DNA of 64,000 bases from Halobacteriovorax marinus SJ (GTDB taxonomy: Bacteria; Bdellovibrionota; Bacteriovoracia; Bacteriovoracales; Bacteriovoracaceae): assembly GCF_000210915.2 (NCBI RefSeq), contig NC_016620.1, forward strand, positions 310,001 through 374,000, written 5' to 3'. The translations under genes and the position numbers were made by a program. The first letter of the stretch is position 1; each line of letters starts with the position of its first letter. Positions 26,719 to 35,719 of this stretch are shown piece by piece. A model generated the notes under the pieces. That model searched no databases, had not been told where the DNA came from, and saw only the letters and a list, made by a program, of their open reading frames with translations.

Positions 26719-28656
26719 TTAAAACCATTTAGAAGAAATTATACGTTTTATGAGCGTCTGTAAATCTTGGTGTTGTTTAAAATTGGAGATTTCAGTATTA
26801 ATAAACTCTTTCAACTCGGAATCTTTGAGATCATTAATTTGGGTAATTGAGATATCCTTACCAGTGAGGAATTTGAAGTAGCGTGTTGTAGCACAGGCGT
26901 AGAAATCTCTTGTTTTAGAAATTTGTGAGCCAAGTTGATCTAGGTTATTAACTTTAGTGTTTATGAAGTTATTTTCGATATCTCTATAAACAAAGGAGCC
27001 GCTTGCCTTAGTGAGATGATAGTCTTTAATTGTATCAAAGAGCATCGCGTTCTTTGGTGCACTCTTTGTCCCTTGGTGATACTTGATATGGGAGCTTCCT
27101 TGTTCTGAGACATCATTAATAATTAATTCTGCATTTCTAAGCAATCCGGCCATAGTATCCATTGTCGCATGACAGGACATACAGTTCTTATCTTGGCTCC
27201 AGCTTAGCTTTGATTTCTTATTTATAAAGCCAATAGAATCTTCGGGAGAAATTACTGGAAGGTCTCTACAAAGTAAGTCTCTAATTAGGTTCTTTGAATA
27301 GGCCCTCATGAGCACTTTTTTTCCATCTGAAATATTTCCGTGAGGCCTACCATTATTAAAAAGAATATATGAATTACTTCCAAGAATTCCTCCTCCAATA
27401 CTTTTATGAATATCTACCGGAGTAGATGAGAAAACAGGAAAGAATAGTTGGTTACTATGGGCGGGAAGAATGTCCTTCGTTTTAACCTCTGTTACACCAA
27501 TAAGAGTTCCTCTATCTAGATGTGTGGGAGACCATGTCGTTGAATCAGTTTTTGAGAGCATGACTTTATACTCTTCTCTCTTCTTTATTTTCTCATCGCT
27601 TCCTGCTGTGATTAAGAAGTCTGAGTTGTGATCTGATTCTCTGATACCTTTTAATGTGTCACTTCCTTGAACAATAGTTGAATAGGAGAAGTTAGAGTTA
27701 AATAATGCTCTGGTTAAGAAAAAAGCAGGCTCCTCAAGCTCTACAATATCGTAGAGAATAGGAGAGTCATCCGCCATGTAGGCCATATAATTGGGAAACC
27801 AAGAGTTATGGAAAGATTGAAATGTTCTTAATACTTTTTGGCCTTCAAGGTTTTTTAAAGGAGTTGCTATTTTACTCTCTTTTCCTAGTTTGGCTGTCTC
27901 GATTAATTCTTGGCAGGCCATCTCTGCGCTCATCTCTTTCTCTTTAATTGCAATAAGTCTCTTATTGTCGTTCTTTGGAGATGTTCCGGTGAAGATTTTG
28001 TGGCATTTAATATACTTTTGAAGATCATTATCTGATTTTGAAATTTTCTGCCATTTCTCTGAGACACAGAGAAGATGAGATGCTTTTTCTACTATACTCT
28101 TTGAGTTTAAATTATAGAATAGGCCCTTTGTGAGAGAATACTTTTTAAGGAAATTAAATCTTAATGTATTTGAGTTTAGAAGTTGTGTTTTAATTTGATT
28201 CGCAAAATTAGAGGAGTTTCTCATATCTGGGTAGAATTTGAGAATGAGCTTCGAGATCTTGTCTTCGATGCTATTTGCACTTGAAAGAGAATTGTACAAG
28301 TAATTTGATACATCTTTATTTTCTGCTAATTGATCACAGGCCTTCTTTGTCAGTGCAAATCTTGATTGAAAGTCTGTGGAAAATGGAGAGATCTTAGATT
28401 CTGAAATACCATTTCTACAATAGAATCGACTCGACTTATTTATAAGTTGATCCTCTTTTTGAACTTCAATTTTCTCCATTAAAGAACAGGGACCGCCAAA
28501 TGAATTTGGCCTAGAGAGAATATTGTCCTCTATAATATCTTTAGAACTCGGCCCATAGATTCCCTCTAGAATAGATGCTGTTAGAAATCTATTTGAATAC
28601 AATTCTTCTGAGTGAGTAGATGAAATAAGAATCAGACAAAGGAGTACTCTCTTCAT
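26719..28656 (-). CDS. Exported DUF1592-like protein with c-type heme motif
   Basis: This 645-residue protein has a signal peptide (residues 1-16). A single CxxCH heme-attachment motif, CMSCH, is at residues 492-496 in a context (SWSQDKNCMSCHATMDTMAG) like that of the DUF1588/DUF1592 proteins of planctomycetes and myxobacteria. A C-terminal region with FYACATTRYFKFLTG resembles DUF1585. The rest is helical with scattered cysteines. It overlaps the upstream DUF1501-like gene by 4 bases. The two families regularly occur as pairs. The biochemical role is unknown; periplasmic redox or polymer degradation has been proposed for the family. Confidence 0.7.
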   Translation of the reverse strand: MKRVLLCLILISSTHSEELYSNRFLTASILEGIYGPSSKDIIEDNILSRPNSFGGPCSLMEKIEVQKEDQLINKSSRFYCRNGISESKISPFSTDFQSRFALTKKACDQLAENKDVSNYLYNSLSSANSIEDKISKLILKFYPDMRNSSNFANQIKTQLLNSNTLRFNFLKKYSLTKGLFYNLNSKSIVEKASHLLCVSEKWQKISKSDNDLQKYIKCHKIFTGTSPKNDNKRLIAIKEKEMSAEMACQELIETAKLGKESKIATPLKNLEGQKVLRTFQSFHNSWFPNYMAYMADDSPILYDIVELEEPAFFLTRALFNSNFSYSTIVQGSDTLKGIRESDHNSDFLITAGSDEKIKKREEYKVMLSKTDSTTWSPTHLDRGTLIGVTEVKTKDILPAHSNQLFFPVFSSTPVDIHKSIGGGILGSNSYILFNNGRPHGNISDGKKVLMRAYSKNLIRDLLCRDLPVISPEDSIGFINKKSKLSWSQDKNCMSCHATMDTMAGLLRNAELIINDVSEQGSSHIKYHQGTKSAPKNAMLFDTIKDYHLTKASGSFVYRDIENNFINTKVNNLDQLGSQISKTRDFYACATTRYFKFLTGKDISITQINDLKDSELKEFINTEISNFKQHQDLQTLIKRIISSKWF

Positions 28657-30329
28657 ATATCCTCCTTGAATTTAGGAAGGATATTTCCTTTGGGGTCCTC
28701 TTTTACTAGACTGATTCCTCCTTCTGTAGATTTTACTTTGAAAATATCAGCGATAGTCGTGATTATGTCTCCATATCGCATCTCTCTGTGAAGTCCTGGG
28801 TGATAATTTGCTTCTCCCCAAGTGCAGAAGTGATCCTTTAATATATTGCTAGAACTCTCTTTTATGGATCCAATAATATTGAAGTTATTAATCTTTCCAC
28901 TTATTAGGGTAGAGGTGTGACCTTGCCAGCCATGATCACTTCCCGCTTGATTCTTCTGAGGGGAGCGCTCAAATTCACTCGTAATATGCATTAAAGTTTT
29001 GTTAAATTCCCCAGAGATTTTTAAAGTGTTTTGAAGCTCAAAGAGGCACGTAGAAAAGAGGTGATAGATTTTACTATAGCCAATGAGGGCCGGAAGAGTT
29101 CCGATATAGTGAGCATCATTTGTAAATTCTAAATTCTTCTTTTTACTACTAGTGAAGCCTAGAGACTTATTAGCGGAGAAAGTAATTTTATCCCCATCTA
29201 TTTTATGAGTAATGGAGTTTAGTGGTGCCGCTTGTGATATTTTAAGATTATCAAATGGATCAATATTTATAATTAGAACATTTGTAAGTTTAAACTTTAG
29301 TGAAATTTCAATCAGCGCAAATCTCTGTGCAAGCAATTCGTAGTTTATCTCTTTGAAAATATTGTTTAGATCATTGTCTGTTAGAATGTGATCTAAGAAT
29401 TGGTACGCTCCCAAGTAGTCTAGTGGGTCAGTGGACTTATCTTCATTAATTTGAAATGTTGCGGGAAACTTAACACCTTTAATTTCTGTGTCTGTTATAT
29501 TTTTTAATTTAAAATTCTTGTGAGCAGCTTTAATAAGCTTGTTGTACTTCGCATTTAGGGTTTCAAATTCTTTATAGATTTTTTCAAATGGAAGTTTGCT
29601 GATTTTATTAATTTTTTGATAGTGAAAACTATCTCTTGTCTTAAGTTTCTCACTTAAAGAGCTAAGGAAAGTTTTAATAGTTTCTTCGCTATTTATTTCT
29701 TTATCATTTTTAAAAAGATCGAGTATTTGCTTAATATAATTCTGGTCATCGACACAATTTGTAGCGCTAATCCCACTTGGTGTTTTGAAGGATGAAATGA
29801 CTCCCTTATATAGGTCAGCATGATTTCCATTTACTGCAATGGCCTTAAATGGTCTCTGACTTGTGCTAGCAATTTGACCACCAAGACTAACCTGTCCTTC
29901 ACTTGAGGACTCTAAAACTTTAGAGTTCGTATCGTGGCCATCTTTATTCATATTACAACCACGGATTACGAGGGCATTATTTAAAACCTCTTTCATTTTA
30001 ACTGCTGGGCCATTACTTGTAGGAATCTCATTACCAAGTAGTGATGAAAGATAGAAACCGTGGTGCTGTATGGTCTTGTATTGAACTTGCTCATCGATAA
30101 ACTCAGTTCCAATCATAGGAGAGCTTTTAAACTTTGATTTATCTGTTGGTTTAAGCGGGAGATCAAAGAGCCACCTTGGAGGAGACTCATAGAGGCTAAA
30201 TAGAATGTAATTCATCTCTGAAGAAGTAGCGGATGGCCGCTTCGGATTGTCTTGGTCCTCATAGTTGGCCAAGGACTTTGGTGTAGCTGCGCACAGTAGG
30301 AGCAGGGAGAGGAATTCTTTTCTATTCAT
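28653..30329 (-). CDS. Exported DUF1501-like protein
   Basis: This 558-residue protein starts with a signal-like segment (KEFLSLLLLCAATPKSLA). Near the C-terminus it has SEFERSP...GSDHGWQGHTSTLISG, which follows the DUF1501 pattern (EFGR-x-P ... RDHW ... GG), a family in the alkaline phosphatase/sulfatase superfamily. It is the first gene of a two-gene operon with the c-heme protein and overlaps it by 4 bases. Several canonical DUF1501 residues are changed (Arg to Glu in EFER). Function is unknown; envelope location is inferred. Confidence 0.65.
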   Translation of the reverse strand: MNRKEFLSLLLLCAATPKSLANYEDQDNPKRPSATSSEMNYILFSLYESPPRWLFDLPLKPTDKSKFKSSPMIGTEFIDEQVQYKTIQHHGFYLSSLLGNEIPTSNGPAVKMKEVLNNALVIRGCNMNKDGHDTNSKVLESSSEGQVSLGGQIASTSQRPFKAIAVNGNHADLYKGVISSFKTPSGISATNCVDDQNYIKQILDLFKNDKEINSEETIKTFLSSLSEKLKTRDSFHYQKINKISKLPFEKIYKEFETLNAKYNKLIKAAHKNFKLKNITDTEIKGVKFPATFQINEDKSTDPLDYLGAYQFLDHILTDNDLNNIFKEINYELLAQRFALIEISLKFKLTNVLIINIDPFDNLKISQAAPLNSITHKIDGDKITFSANKSLGFTSSKKKNLEFTNDAHYIGTLPALIGYSKIYHLFSTCLFELQNTLKISGEFNKTLMHITSEFERSPQKNQAGSDHGWQGHTSTLISGKINNFNIIGSIKESSSNILKDHFCTWGEANYHPGLHREMRYGDIITTIADIFKVKSTEGGISLVKEDPKGNILPKFKEDI

Positions 30330-30501
30330 ATACTTAGTATATACGATATTGAGAGAATAATTCGATATTTTTCCTGTTTTCAGTAGGTTGTCTGCCTAAC
30401 ATTAAAATCTCTTGATAAATATATAATATTTTCAAATTCTATTCGGTCAATTTCGGTTATTTGCTATGTATATACCCAACAACGATATACGTGAGGGCAA
30501 A

Positions 30502-31308
30502 ATGCTTATGGAAACAGCAGTATCTAACAATGAGACAATTGTTGATGCGCTTGCACTGAGAATTCGGACCTATAAAAAGGAGCACCCGAACTTAAGTGGA
30601 GCGCAAATAGCAAGACGTTTCAATATGACGTCATCGTCATTGAACCGAATTGAGAATGGGGATGTAAGAGTTCCTACAATTGATCAAGTTTTAAAAGTTC
30701 TTAGAGGAACAGGCGCATCGGGTGATATCTTAAAATATCTCGATGCCAACTATCCTTCAATTGCTGAGACTTATAGAGAAGTCTACGACACAAGAAACAC
30801 GGAGTTCATTTCCCAGGACCTCGAATGTCACCTAAACGATAAGGACAAGTTCCTTATTATCTTGTTGGCACTAACAGGTGATGGAACTACTAGAGAAGAA
30901 GTTCTCTGTGAGTTCGGTCGCAAGGGTCTTTCTGAATTAGAATACCTTCTTGAAAAGGGCCACCTCGTTGAGGAAGATGGTGTGATTGGGAAGAATGATA
31001 AGATTTTGAATACTTCGTTTGAGACGTTGAAGAATTTGTTATCTTACTCTGTTGATCAGTGTTTTGACAGTTCAAACATGTTATCAGGTGAAAACTATAT
31101 CGCTTATAGCTCAATCGGAATTAATAAAGAGAAAGCGTTGAAGCGTATTATTGGCGTAATGAAAGAAGCTCAGAGAGAAATATCAGAAATTTTGAGTGAC
31201 CCTGATCTAGAAGGAAACGATAAATTCTTCTATGGTCTTGCTGTCGATTCTTTAATTGCTACGGGCGCTGGAAAACAGCATTCTATTAATGTTGGAGGTT
31301 TACAGTGA
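30502..31308 (+). CDS. XRE-type HTH / winged-helix regulator (copy 1)
   Basis: A GTGAGGG sequence lies 5 bases before the ATG at 30502, so this start is preferred to the in-frame ATG at 30466, which has no Shine-Dalgarno; the product is 268 residues. An XRE helix-turn-helix spans about residues 10-65 (NLSGAQIARRFNMTSSSLNRIENGD, shown in the text as a continuous HTH). A winged-helix-like part around 120-165 (TREEVLCEFGRKGLSELEYLL) and a C-terminal helical block follow. The layout recalls TIGR02147 proteins. It overlaps the next gene, a small secreted protein, by 4 bases. The gene at 31.7 kb is a clear paralogue. Confidence 0.8.
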   Translation: MLMETAVSNNETIVDALALRIRTYKKEHPNLSGAQIARRFNMTSSSLNRIENGDVRVPTIDQVLKVLRGTGASGDILKYLDANYPSIAETYREVYDTRNTEFISQDLECHLNDKDKFLIILLALTGDGTTREEVLCEFGRKGLSELEYLLEKGHLVEEDGVIGKNDKILNTSFETLKNLLSYSVDQCFDSSNMLSGENYIAYSSIGINKEKALKRIIGVMKEAQREISEILSDPDLEGNDKFFYGLAVDSLIATGAGKQHSINVGGLQ

Positions 31309-31622
31309 AACAAATTATAGCAGTGACCTTTTTATTATTCTTTTCAGCTTCTAACGTTGTGGCAAAAGGAGGAGTCGGCAGTTCAGGCGGTGGCGGAGGA
31401 GTCAAGCCTGAGCAAAGACAGTCTTTAGAGGAACAGATGAGGCTAAGGCAAAATGGAGACGTTAGAATTGTCGCTGAAGCTATGTCCGGGAATGGAACTG
31501 GTGGTGGAAAAATCACTCAGGCAGATCCAGTAGAAGTTAAAATCTCTGACCTTTATGAGCTGACTCTAAAAGACGGAACAGTTATTAAGGCCGACGAAAT
31601 TAAAGAATTCTTTAAGAAATAA
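31305..31622 (+). CDS. Small secreted glycine-rich protein
   Basis: The 105 residues start with a signal peptide (MKQIIAVTFLLFFSASNVVA), leaving a mature protein of about 85 residues. It opens with a Gly/Ser-rich stretch (GGVGSSGGGGGVK), has a second Gly patch in the middle, and ends with a short charged domain. The GTG start overlaps the stop of the HTH regulator, so the two are translationally coupled. I know no family. A regulator directly coupled to a tiny exported protein suggests a signalling or autoregulatory unit, but this is speculation. Confidence 0.7.
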   Translation: MKQIIAVTFLLFFSASNVVAKGGVGSSGGGGGVKPEQRQSLEEQMRLRQNGDVRIVAEAMSGNGTGGGKITQADPVEVKISDLYELTLKDGTVIKADEIKEFFKK

Positions 31623-31633
31623 AAAATAATTGG

Positions 31634-31675
31634 CAAGTCTGGAGCATATTCTTTGCTGCAGGCTTGTTTATTTTC
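31634..31675 (+). terminator. Terminator hairpin after the secreted small protein
   Basis: A 13-bp stem with one mismatch and one G-T pair (31634-31646 with 31654-31666) has a 7-base loop. It is followed by TTTATTTT. It separates the HTH/small-protein unit from the second HTH gene. Confidence 0.8.
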
Positions 31676-31698
31676 CCATCGATAATTAAAATTTAGTA

Positions 31699-32448
31699 AT
31701 GGAAAATAAAACTATTGCTAATATTTTAGCCGAACATATTGCAACCTATAAAAAATCTCATCCTAATTTAAGTAGTCAGCAAATTGCTAAGAAATTTGGT
31801 GTGACCAGTTCTTCCTTCAACAGAATTGAAAAAGGAGACGTATCAAATCCTACGATTGACCAAGTCGTAAAGATTCTTGGTGGGGTTGGGAGGCATGCTG
31901 AGATTGTGGGTTATCTGAGTAAGCATTATCCTATTGTAAGTAAAACATTTAGAGACTTTTACACAACTGAAGATGGAGTCAACTCAGGGGATAAGCTAAG
32001 TATATATATTCAAAAAAGAGAATTTGCACTTCTCATTTTGTATACTCTTGTTTGTAAAGATGTCACAAAGAGTGAAATAAAGAGAGTTTTTGGAGAGATA
32101 GGGGAGTTGAGACTAGAAAAGCTGATTGAGGAAAATGTTATAAGTGTTGATATGAAAGGTTTTGTGGGAGAAGTAAATCACTTTATTAAACTAGATCCTC
32201 AGGCAGCAATAAGTATAAGTAAAACTTTGTTGGACGAATGCTTTGAAGTATATGTTGATGGGGATTGGAATAGTATGCTTTGGGTTGACTGTAAAAGAGT
32301 GAAGAAGGATGTTGTTCCAGAGGTAATTAACATTTTAAATCAAGCATATAAAGACATAGACAATATCTTGAGTGATGAGAAAAATGAAGGTGATCATCCT
32401 ATGTTTTACCTTCTCTGCACCGACAGCTTGTACCCAAAAATAAAATAA
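31699..32448 (+). CDS. XRE-type HTH / winged-helix regulator (copy 2)
   Basis: This 249-residue protein is a paralogue of the regulator at 30.5 kb. The HTH block TYKKSHPNLSSQQIAKKFG is nearly the same and continues with TSSSFNRIEKGD and NPTIDQVVKIL; the C-terminal block with DNILSDEKNEGD corresponds to EILSDPDLEGND. The middle is more divergent. It stands behind a terminator and so should have its own promoter. There is no small secreted partner after it; instead a decayed Hsp70-like gene follows. DNA binding is inferred from the HTH. Confidence 0.8.
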   Translation: MENKTIANILAEHIATYKKSHPNLSSQQIAKKFGVTSSSFNRIEKGDVSNPTIDQVVKILGGVGRHAEIVGYLSKHYPIVSKTFRDFYTTEDGVNSGDKLSIYIQKREFALLILYTLVCKDVTKSEIKRVFGEIGELRLEKLIEENVISVDMKGFVGEVNHFIKLDPQAAISISKTLLDECFEVYVDGDWNSMLWVDCKRVKKDVVPEVINILNQAYKDIDNILSDEKNEGDHPMFYLLCTDSLYPKIK

Positions 32449-32576
32449 TTCATCTTAATGAATAAGATTCTCAGCGTATTTGGACTCAAGCTAACTGCGA
32501 GAAGAGTGTAAATAATATTTGAAATAAATGGATACTATAATCGCGTCCTTTTTTTGTTCTAAGTCGAGAGCAAAAA

Positions 32577-32594
32577 GTTGCCATCTCGCTTGCC
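32577..32594 (+). promoter_or_regulatory. Degenerate sigma-54-like site upstream of the Hsp70 pseudogene
   Basis: GTTGCCATCTCGCTTGCC aligns base for base with the sigma-54 promoter at 12.88 kb (GTTGGCACCTCACTTGCT) and keeps the -12 TTGC with correct spacing. The invariant GG of the -24 box is GC here. It may be a dead promoter of the downstream pseudogene or a chance match. Confidence 0.35.
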
Positions 32595-32627
32595 TTGTTA
32601 GTCATGTTTTTTATTCAAGGGAAAAAT

Positions 32628-33513
32628 ATGGCAAAGGTCTTAAAATACACATTAGATTTTGGAACGAGTAATACTCTCTTGGGAGCTGTTACTGAGTTTG
32701 GGAAGGCTTTTGCGCATGGCGGGCTTTAATGAGGTGAGCTTTACTTATGAGCCTGAAGCAGCAGCTAAAAGTGTAAAGATAAAGACTGATAAAGGATTAA
32801 ATGTGCTAGTCGCCGATCTGGGAGCGGGAACAAGTGACTTTAGTGCCATTAGAATGAATAACGGAAAATTCGACTCTTCTGATATCTTGTCCGTATGTGG
32901 AATAAATGTAGCAGGGGATAGCTTCGACTATTCACTGATGAAGAATTTTATATTACCAGAGTTAGGATCGAGGGTTAAATTCAAGAAGCCCGGTAGTCAA
33001 ATTGAGCATGGAATATCTAAGAAGCTTTTGAGCCAATTATGTAGTCCTGCAATTTTCTCCCTTATTAATGGCAAAGAAATCTCTCGCTATACTGAAGATG
33101 CTTTGGAATTTTTGGAGGATGAGGAAGATATAAGAAAGGTGATGAATTTGGAAAATCTATTTGATTCAAAGTTAGGATTTGATCTTATGAAGGAAGTTGA
33201 ACTCTCAAAAATTGAGCTTTCAAAATTTATGGAAAAAAAGCTTTTCTATAGTAGGAGTGGAGTTAAGTTCGGATCAAAGCTAAGTAGATTGAAGTTTCAT
33301 GAATCAGCACAAGACCCATTAGATAAAATCATGGACACTATTGATGAAGCATTGCTCCTCGCAGAACTGAAGGAGATGGATATTGATCAAGTTCTCTGCA
33401 CTGGTGGAAGTGTTCAAAATCCTCAAATTCTAAAGCTCATCAATGGAAAGTTTGGAGAGGAGAAAGTCGTTCTTTCTAAGAATCAAGATGATGTTGTTGG
33501 GGGTGTGGAGTGA
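32628..33513 (+). pseudogene. Hsp70/YegD-like gene with internal deletion and frameshift
   Basis: An ATG at 32628 with AAGGGAAAAAT before it begins MAKVLKYTLDFGTSNTLLGA, the N-terminal phosphate-1 motif of Hsp70/YegD-like ATPases, but this frame stops at 32729 after 33 codons. A second frame then supplies the middle of the same fold: MAGFNEVSFTYEPEAAAKS, the phosphate-2 motif VADLGAGTSDFSA, and the adenosine motif CTGGSVQNP, to 33513. About 130 residues that normally separate these parts are missing, and the junction near 32695-32705 changes frame. The second part has an open frame from 32659 but could only give a truncated protein. The end may also be frameshifted at a G-run. Confidence 0.75.
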
Positions 33514-33581
33514 AGGATTTTTTAAAATAGCCGAATAACGTCTTGTTGGTTATAATCTTAATAATTTTAGAATGAGGTTGA

Positions 33582-34616
33582 ATGAATACTTTGTATGGCT
33601 TCACATTTATGAAGGACGGCGTCCGCTACGACTATCCCTTTAGGGAAATGCTCAACTGTATGGAGTCGCTTGTGGACAAGTGTTATGTTGCTCTCGGTGA
33701 AAATGATGATGGTACCAGTGCAGAGGTTGAGAAGTTCTCTAAGGTTGAAGTTATCCCGACTATTTGGGATATGAGTAAAATGGGTGATGGTGGTTTAGTC
33801 TTTTCTGAGCAAACCAATATTGCATTGTCAAAGTTACGTGAGAATCATGCGTCTGAAGAAGGTGCGTGGGCAATTTATCTTCAAAGCGATGAAATTATTC
33901 ATGAAGATGACTTTGAGCAGCTTAGAAAAGATATTGATGAGGCTGAAAGAAGTGGATGTGATGCTATTCGTTTTAGGTATTTTCACTTTTGGATGAGCCA
34001 TTATAGAATTGCAATTAATAAACGATGGTACCCATGTGAGATTCGAGCAGTAAAAGTTAATTCGAATGTTGTTAATCACGGAGACGCACAAGGGTTTTCA
34101 GGTTTTACTAAGGTCTATGAAAGTGATGTTCATATTTATCACTACGGCCATGTCAGAGATGCCGCTAAGAGAGAAGAGAAGCAAAAGGATCTAATTCAGA
34201 GAATTCGACCTGGAATGAAGTTTTCAAAGTACTTAAATAGAGAAAAGAGAGCATTCGCTAAGACAAAATCAATTCCAATAAGAGTTAAGCACTCTAAGGT
34301 TATGCAAAGTCGAATTGAAAGAATGGGAGAAAATTATAACCTCTCCAAAGTTTCAAAATATTATATTGTTGGAGACAAGGATGACTTCCCTAGAAATATT
34401 GCAGAAAAAACTTTTATTTCAGAGGTAATCTTTAGGGAGTCAGTCTCAGAGGTTCCTTTTGAATTTAGAAAAGAGAGAATGTTTATAGTAAACCCCACAT
34501 TGTTTGAGCGTATCCAGTGGGGAAGTTGCTCATATGTCTCTATGGAAAGTAAGCTTTCTAGAGAATGGAAAGTGGATACTCAGTTAATGATTGATCTTGG
34601 GGGGAAGACGCTTTGA
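33582..34616 (+). CDS. Glycosyltransferase-like protein (GT2-like fold)
   Basis: This cytosolic protein of 344 residues has an N-terminal nucleotide-sugar-binding-like domain. FREMLNCMESLVDKCYVALGENDDGT and IYLQSDEIIHEDD (about residues 103-115, with the acidic metal-binding motif) match family 2-like enzymes that glycosylate surface glycans. The C-terminal 120 residues have no match I know. It is the first gene of a plus-strand run with a GT4 enzyme and galE, overlapping the next gene by 4 bases. It marks the left end of the polysaccharide locus. The sugar is unknown. Confidence 0.72.
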   Translation: MNTLYGFTFMKDGVRYDYPFREMLNCMESLVDKCYVALGENDDGTSAEVEKFSKVEVIPTIWDMSKMGDGGLVFSEQTNIALSKLRENHASEEGAWAIYLQSDEIIHEDDFEQLRKDIDEAERSGCDAIRFRYFHFWMSHYRIAINKRWYPCEIRAVKVNSNVVNHGDAQGFSGFTKVYESDVHIYHYGHVRDAAKREEKQKDLIQRIRPGMKFSKYLNREKRAFAKTKSIPIRVKHSKVMQSRIERMGENYNLSKVSKYYIVGDKDDFPRNIAEKTFISEVIFRESVSEVPFEFRKERMFIVNPTLFERIQWGSCSYVSMESKLSREWKVDTQLMIDLGGKTL

Positions 34617-35719
34617 AAGTCGTATTACTTCATGATTGGTTAACTGGCTTTAGAGGTGGAGAGCGCGTTCTTGAAGTATTTTGTGAGATTTTTCCGGATG
34701 CTCCACTATACACTTTGATATATGACAAGGGTTCTACTAGTCCTATAATTGAAAATAGAAAAATCAAGTCATCATTTTTAAACTATATACCTGGAGTAAA
34801 AAAACACTACAGAAAATTTCTTCCCTTGTTTCCTCTTGCTGCACAAAGTTTAAAGATTATTGAAGATGCCGATTTAGTTATAAGTTCTTCTCATTGTGTA
34901 ATAAAGGGAGTTCGCAAGCCAAGTGGGGCAAAGCATATTAGCTATATCCATAGTCCAATGAGGTATTTGTATGATCAGTTTGATGTTTATTTTGGTAAGG
35001 AAGCACCTTTTTATCAAAGACTTGGAGCAATGATATTTAAAAACTACTTAATTAAATGGGATTTGCAAAGTAATTCAAATGTTGATGTTCCAATTGCAAA
35101 TGCTAATTTTGTTCAAGAAAGAATTCGTAAATATTATCAATTAGATTGTGATGTCATTCATCCATTTGTAGACCTAAAAGACTTTAAAGAGAACCAAGAA
35201 AGCCCGGCAGAAAAAGAAGATTATTATTTAATGGTAACGGCTTTTGCTCCAAACAAGAGAGTAGACTTGGCGATAAGTGCATTTAACAAACTAGGTAAGA
35301 AATTAAAAATTATTGGCTCAGGCCAACAAGAGGATTATCTTAAAGAAATTGCTAATGAAAATATTGAATTTTTAGGAAATTTGTCACGAGAAGAAGTAGT
35401 AACACACTTTTCAAGAGCTAAGGCCCTAGTCTTTCCTGGTACTGAGGATTTTGGGATAACTCCGTTAGAGGCGTTGGCCAGTGGGACACCAGTTATCGCA
35501 TATCGGTTTGGTGGTGTACTTGAAACATTGAATGATGATGTTGCTGTATTTTTTGATAAGCAAGATAAAGCAGGCTTAATTGGTGCAGTCGCAGATTTCG
35601 AGAAAAAAGTCTTCGTAAGGTCTAATCTTTATTCTAGAGCGGAAGAGTTTTCGAGAGAAAAATTCATAGAGAAAATAAAACATTTAGTAGAAAAGACTAT
35701 GGAAAGTAAAAATGGCTAA
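34613..35719 (+). CDS. GT4 glycosyltransferase (WbaZ-like)
   Basis: This retaining glycosyltransferase of family 4 has a GT-B fold. The start HDWLTGFRGGERVLEVFCEI and IFPDAPLYTLIYD are typical of WbaZ-type mannosyltransferases. The C-terminal donor site shows VFPGTEDFGITPLEALASG with the E-x7-E motif and KRVDLAI. The length of 368 fits. The start is TTG (TTGAAAGTC) with a strong GGGGGGAAG before it, overlapping the preceding stop. It also overlaps galE by 8 bases. It probably adds a mannose-type sugar to a lipid-linked glycan. Confidence 0.9.
   Translation: MKVVLLHDWLTGFRGGERVLEVFCEIFPDAPLYTLIYDKGSTSPIIENRKIKSSFLNYIPGVKKHYRKFLPLFPLAAQSLKIIEDADLVISSSHCVIKGVRKPSGAKHISYIHSPMRYLYDQFDVYFGKEAPFYQRLGAMIFKNYLIKWDLQSNSNVDVPIANANFVQERIRKYYQLDCDVIHPFVDLKDFKENQESPAEKEDYYLMVTAFAPNKRVDLAISAFNKLGKKLKIIGSGQQEDYLKEIANENIEFLGNLSREEVVTHFSRAKALVFPGTEDFGITPLEALASGTPVIAYRFGGVLETLNDDVAVFFDKQDKAGLIGAVADFEKKVFVRSNLYSRAEEFSREKFIEKIKHLVEKTMESKNG

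Noticed and set aside
32519-32541. TTGAAA and TATAAT close together upstream of the Hsp70 remnant.
   Set aside because: The spacer is only 11 bases, too short for a sigma-70 promoter.
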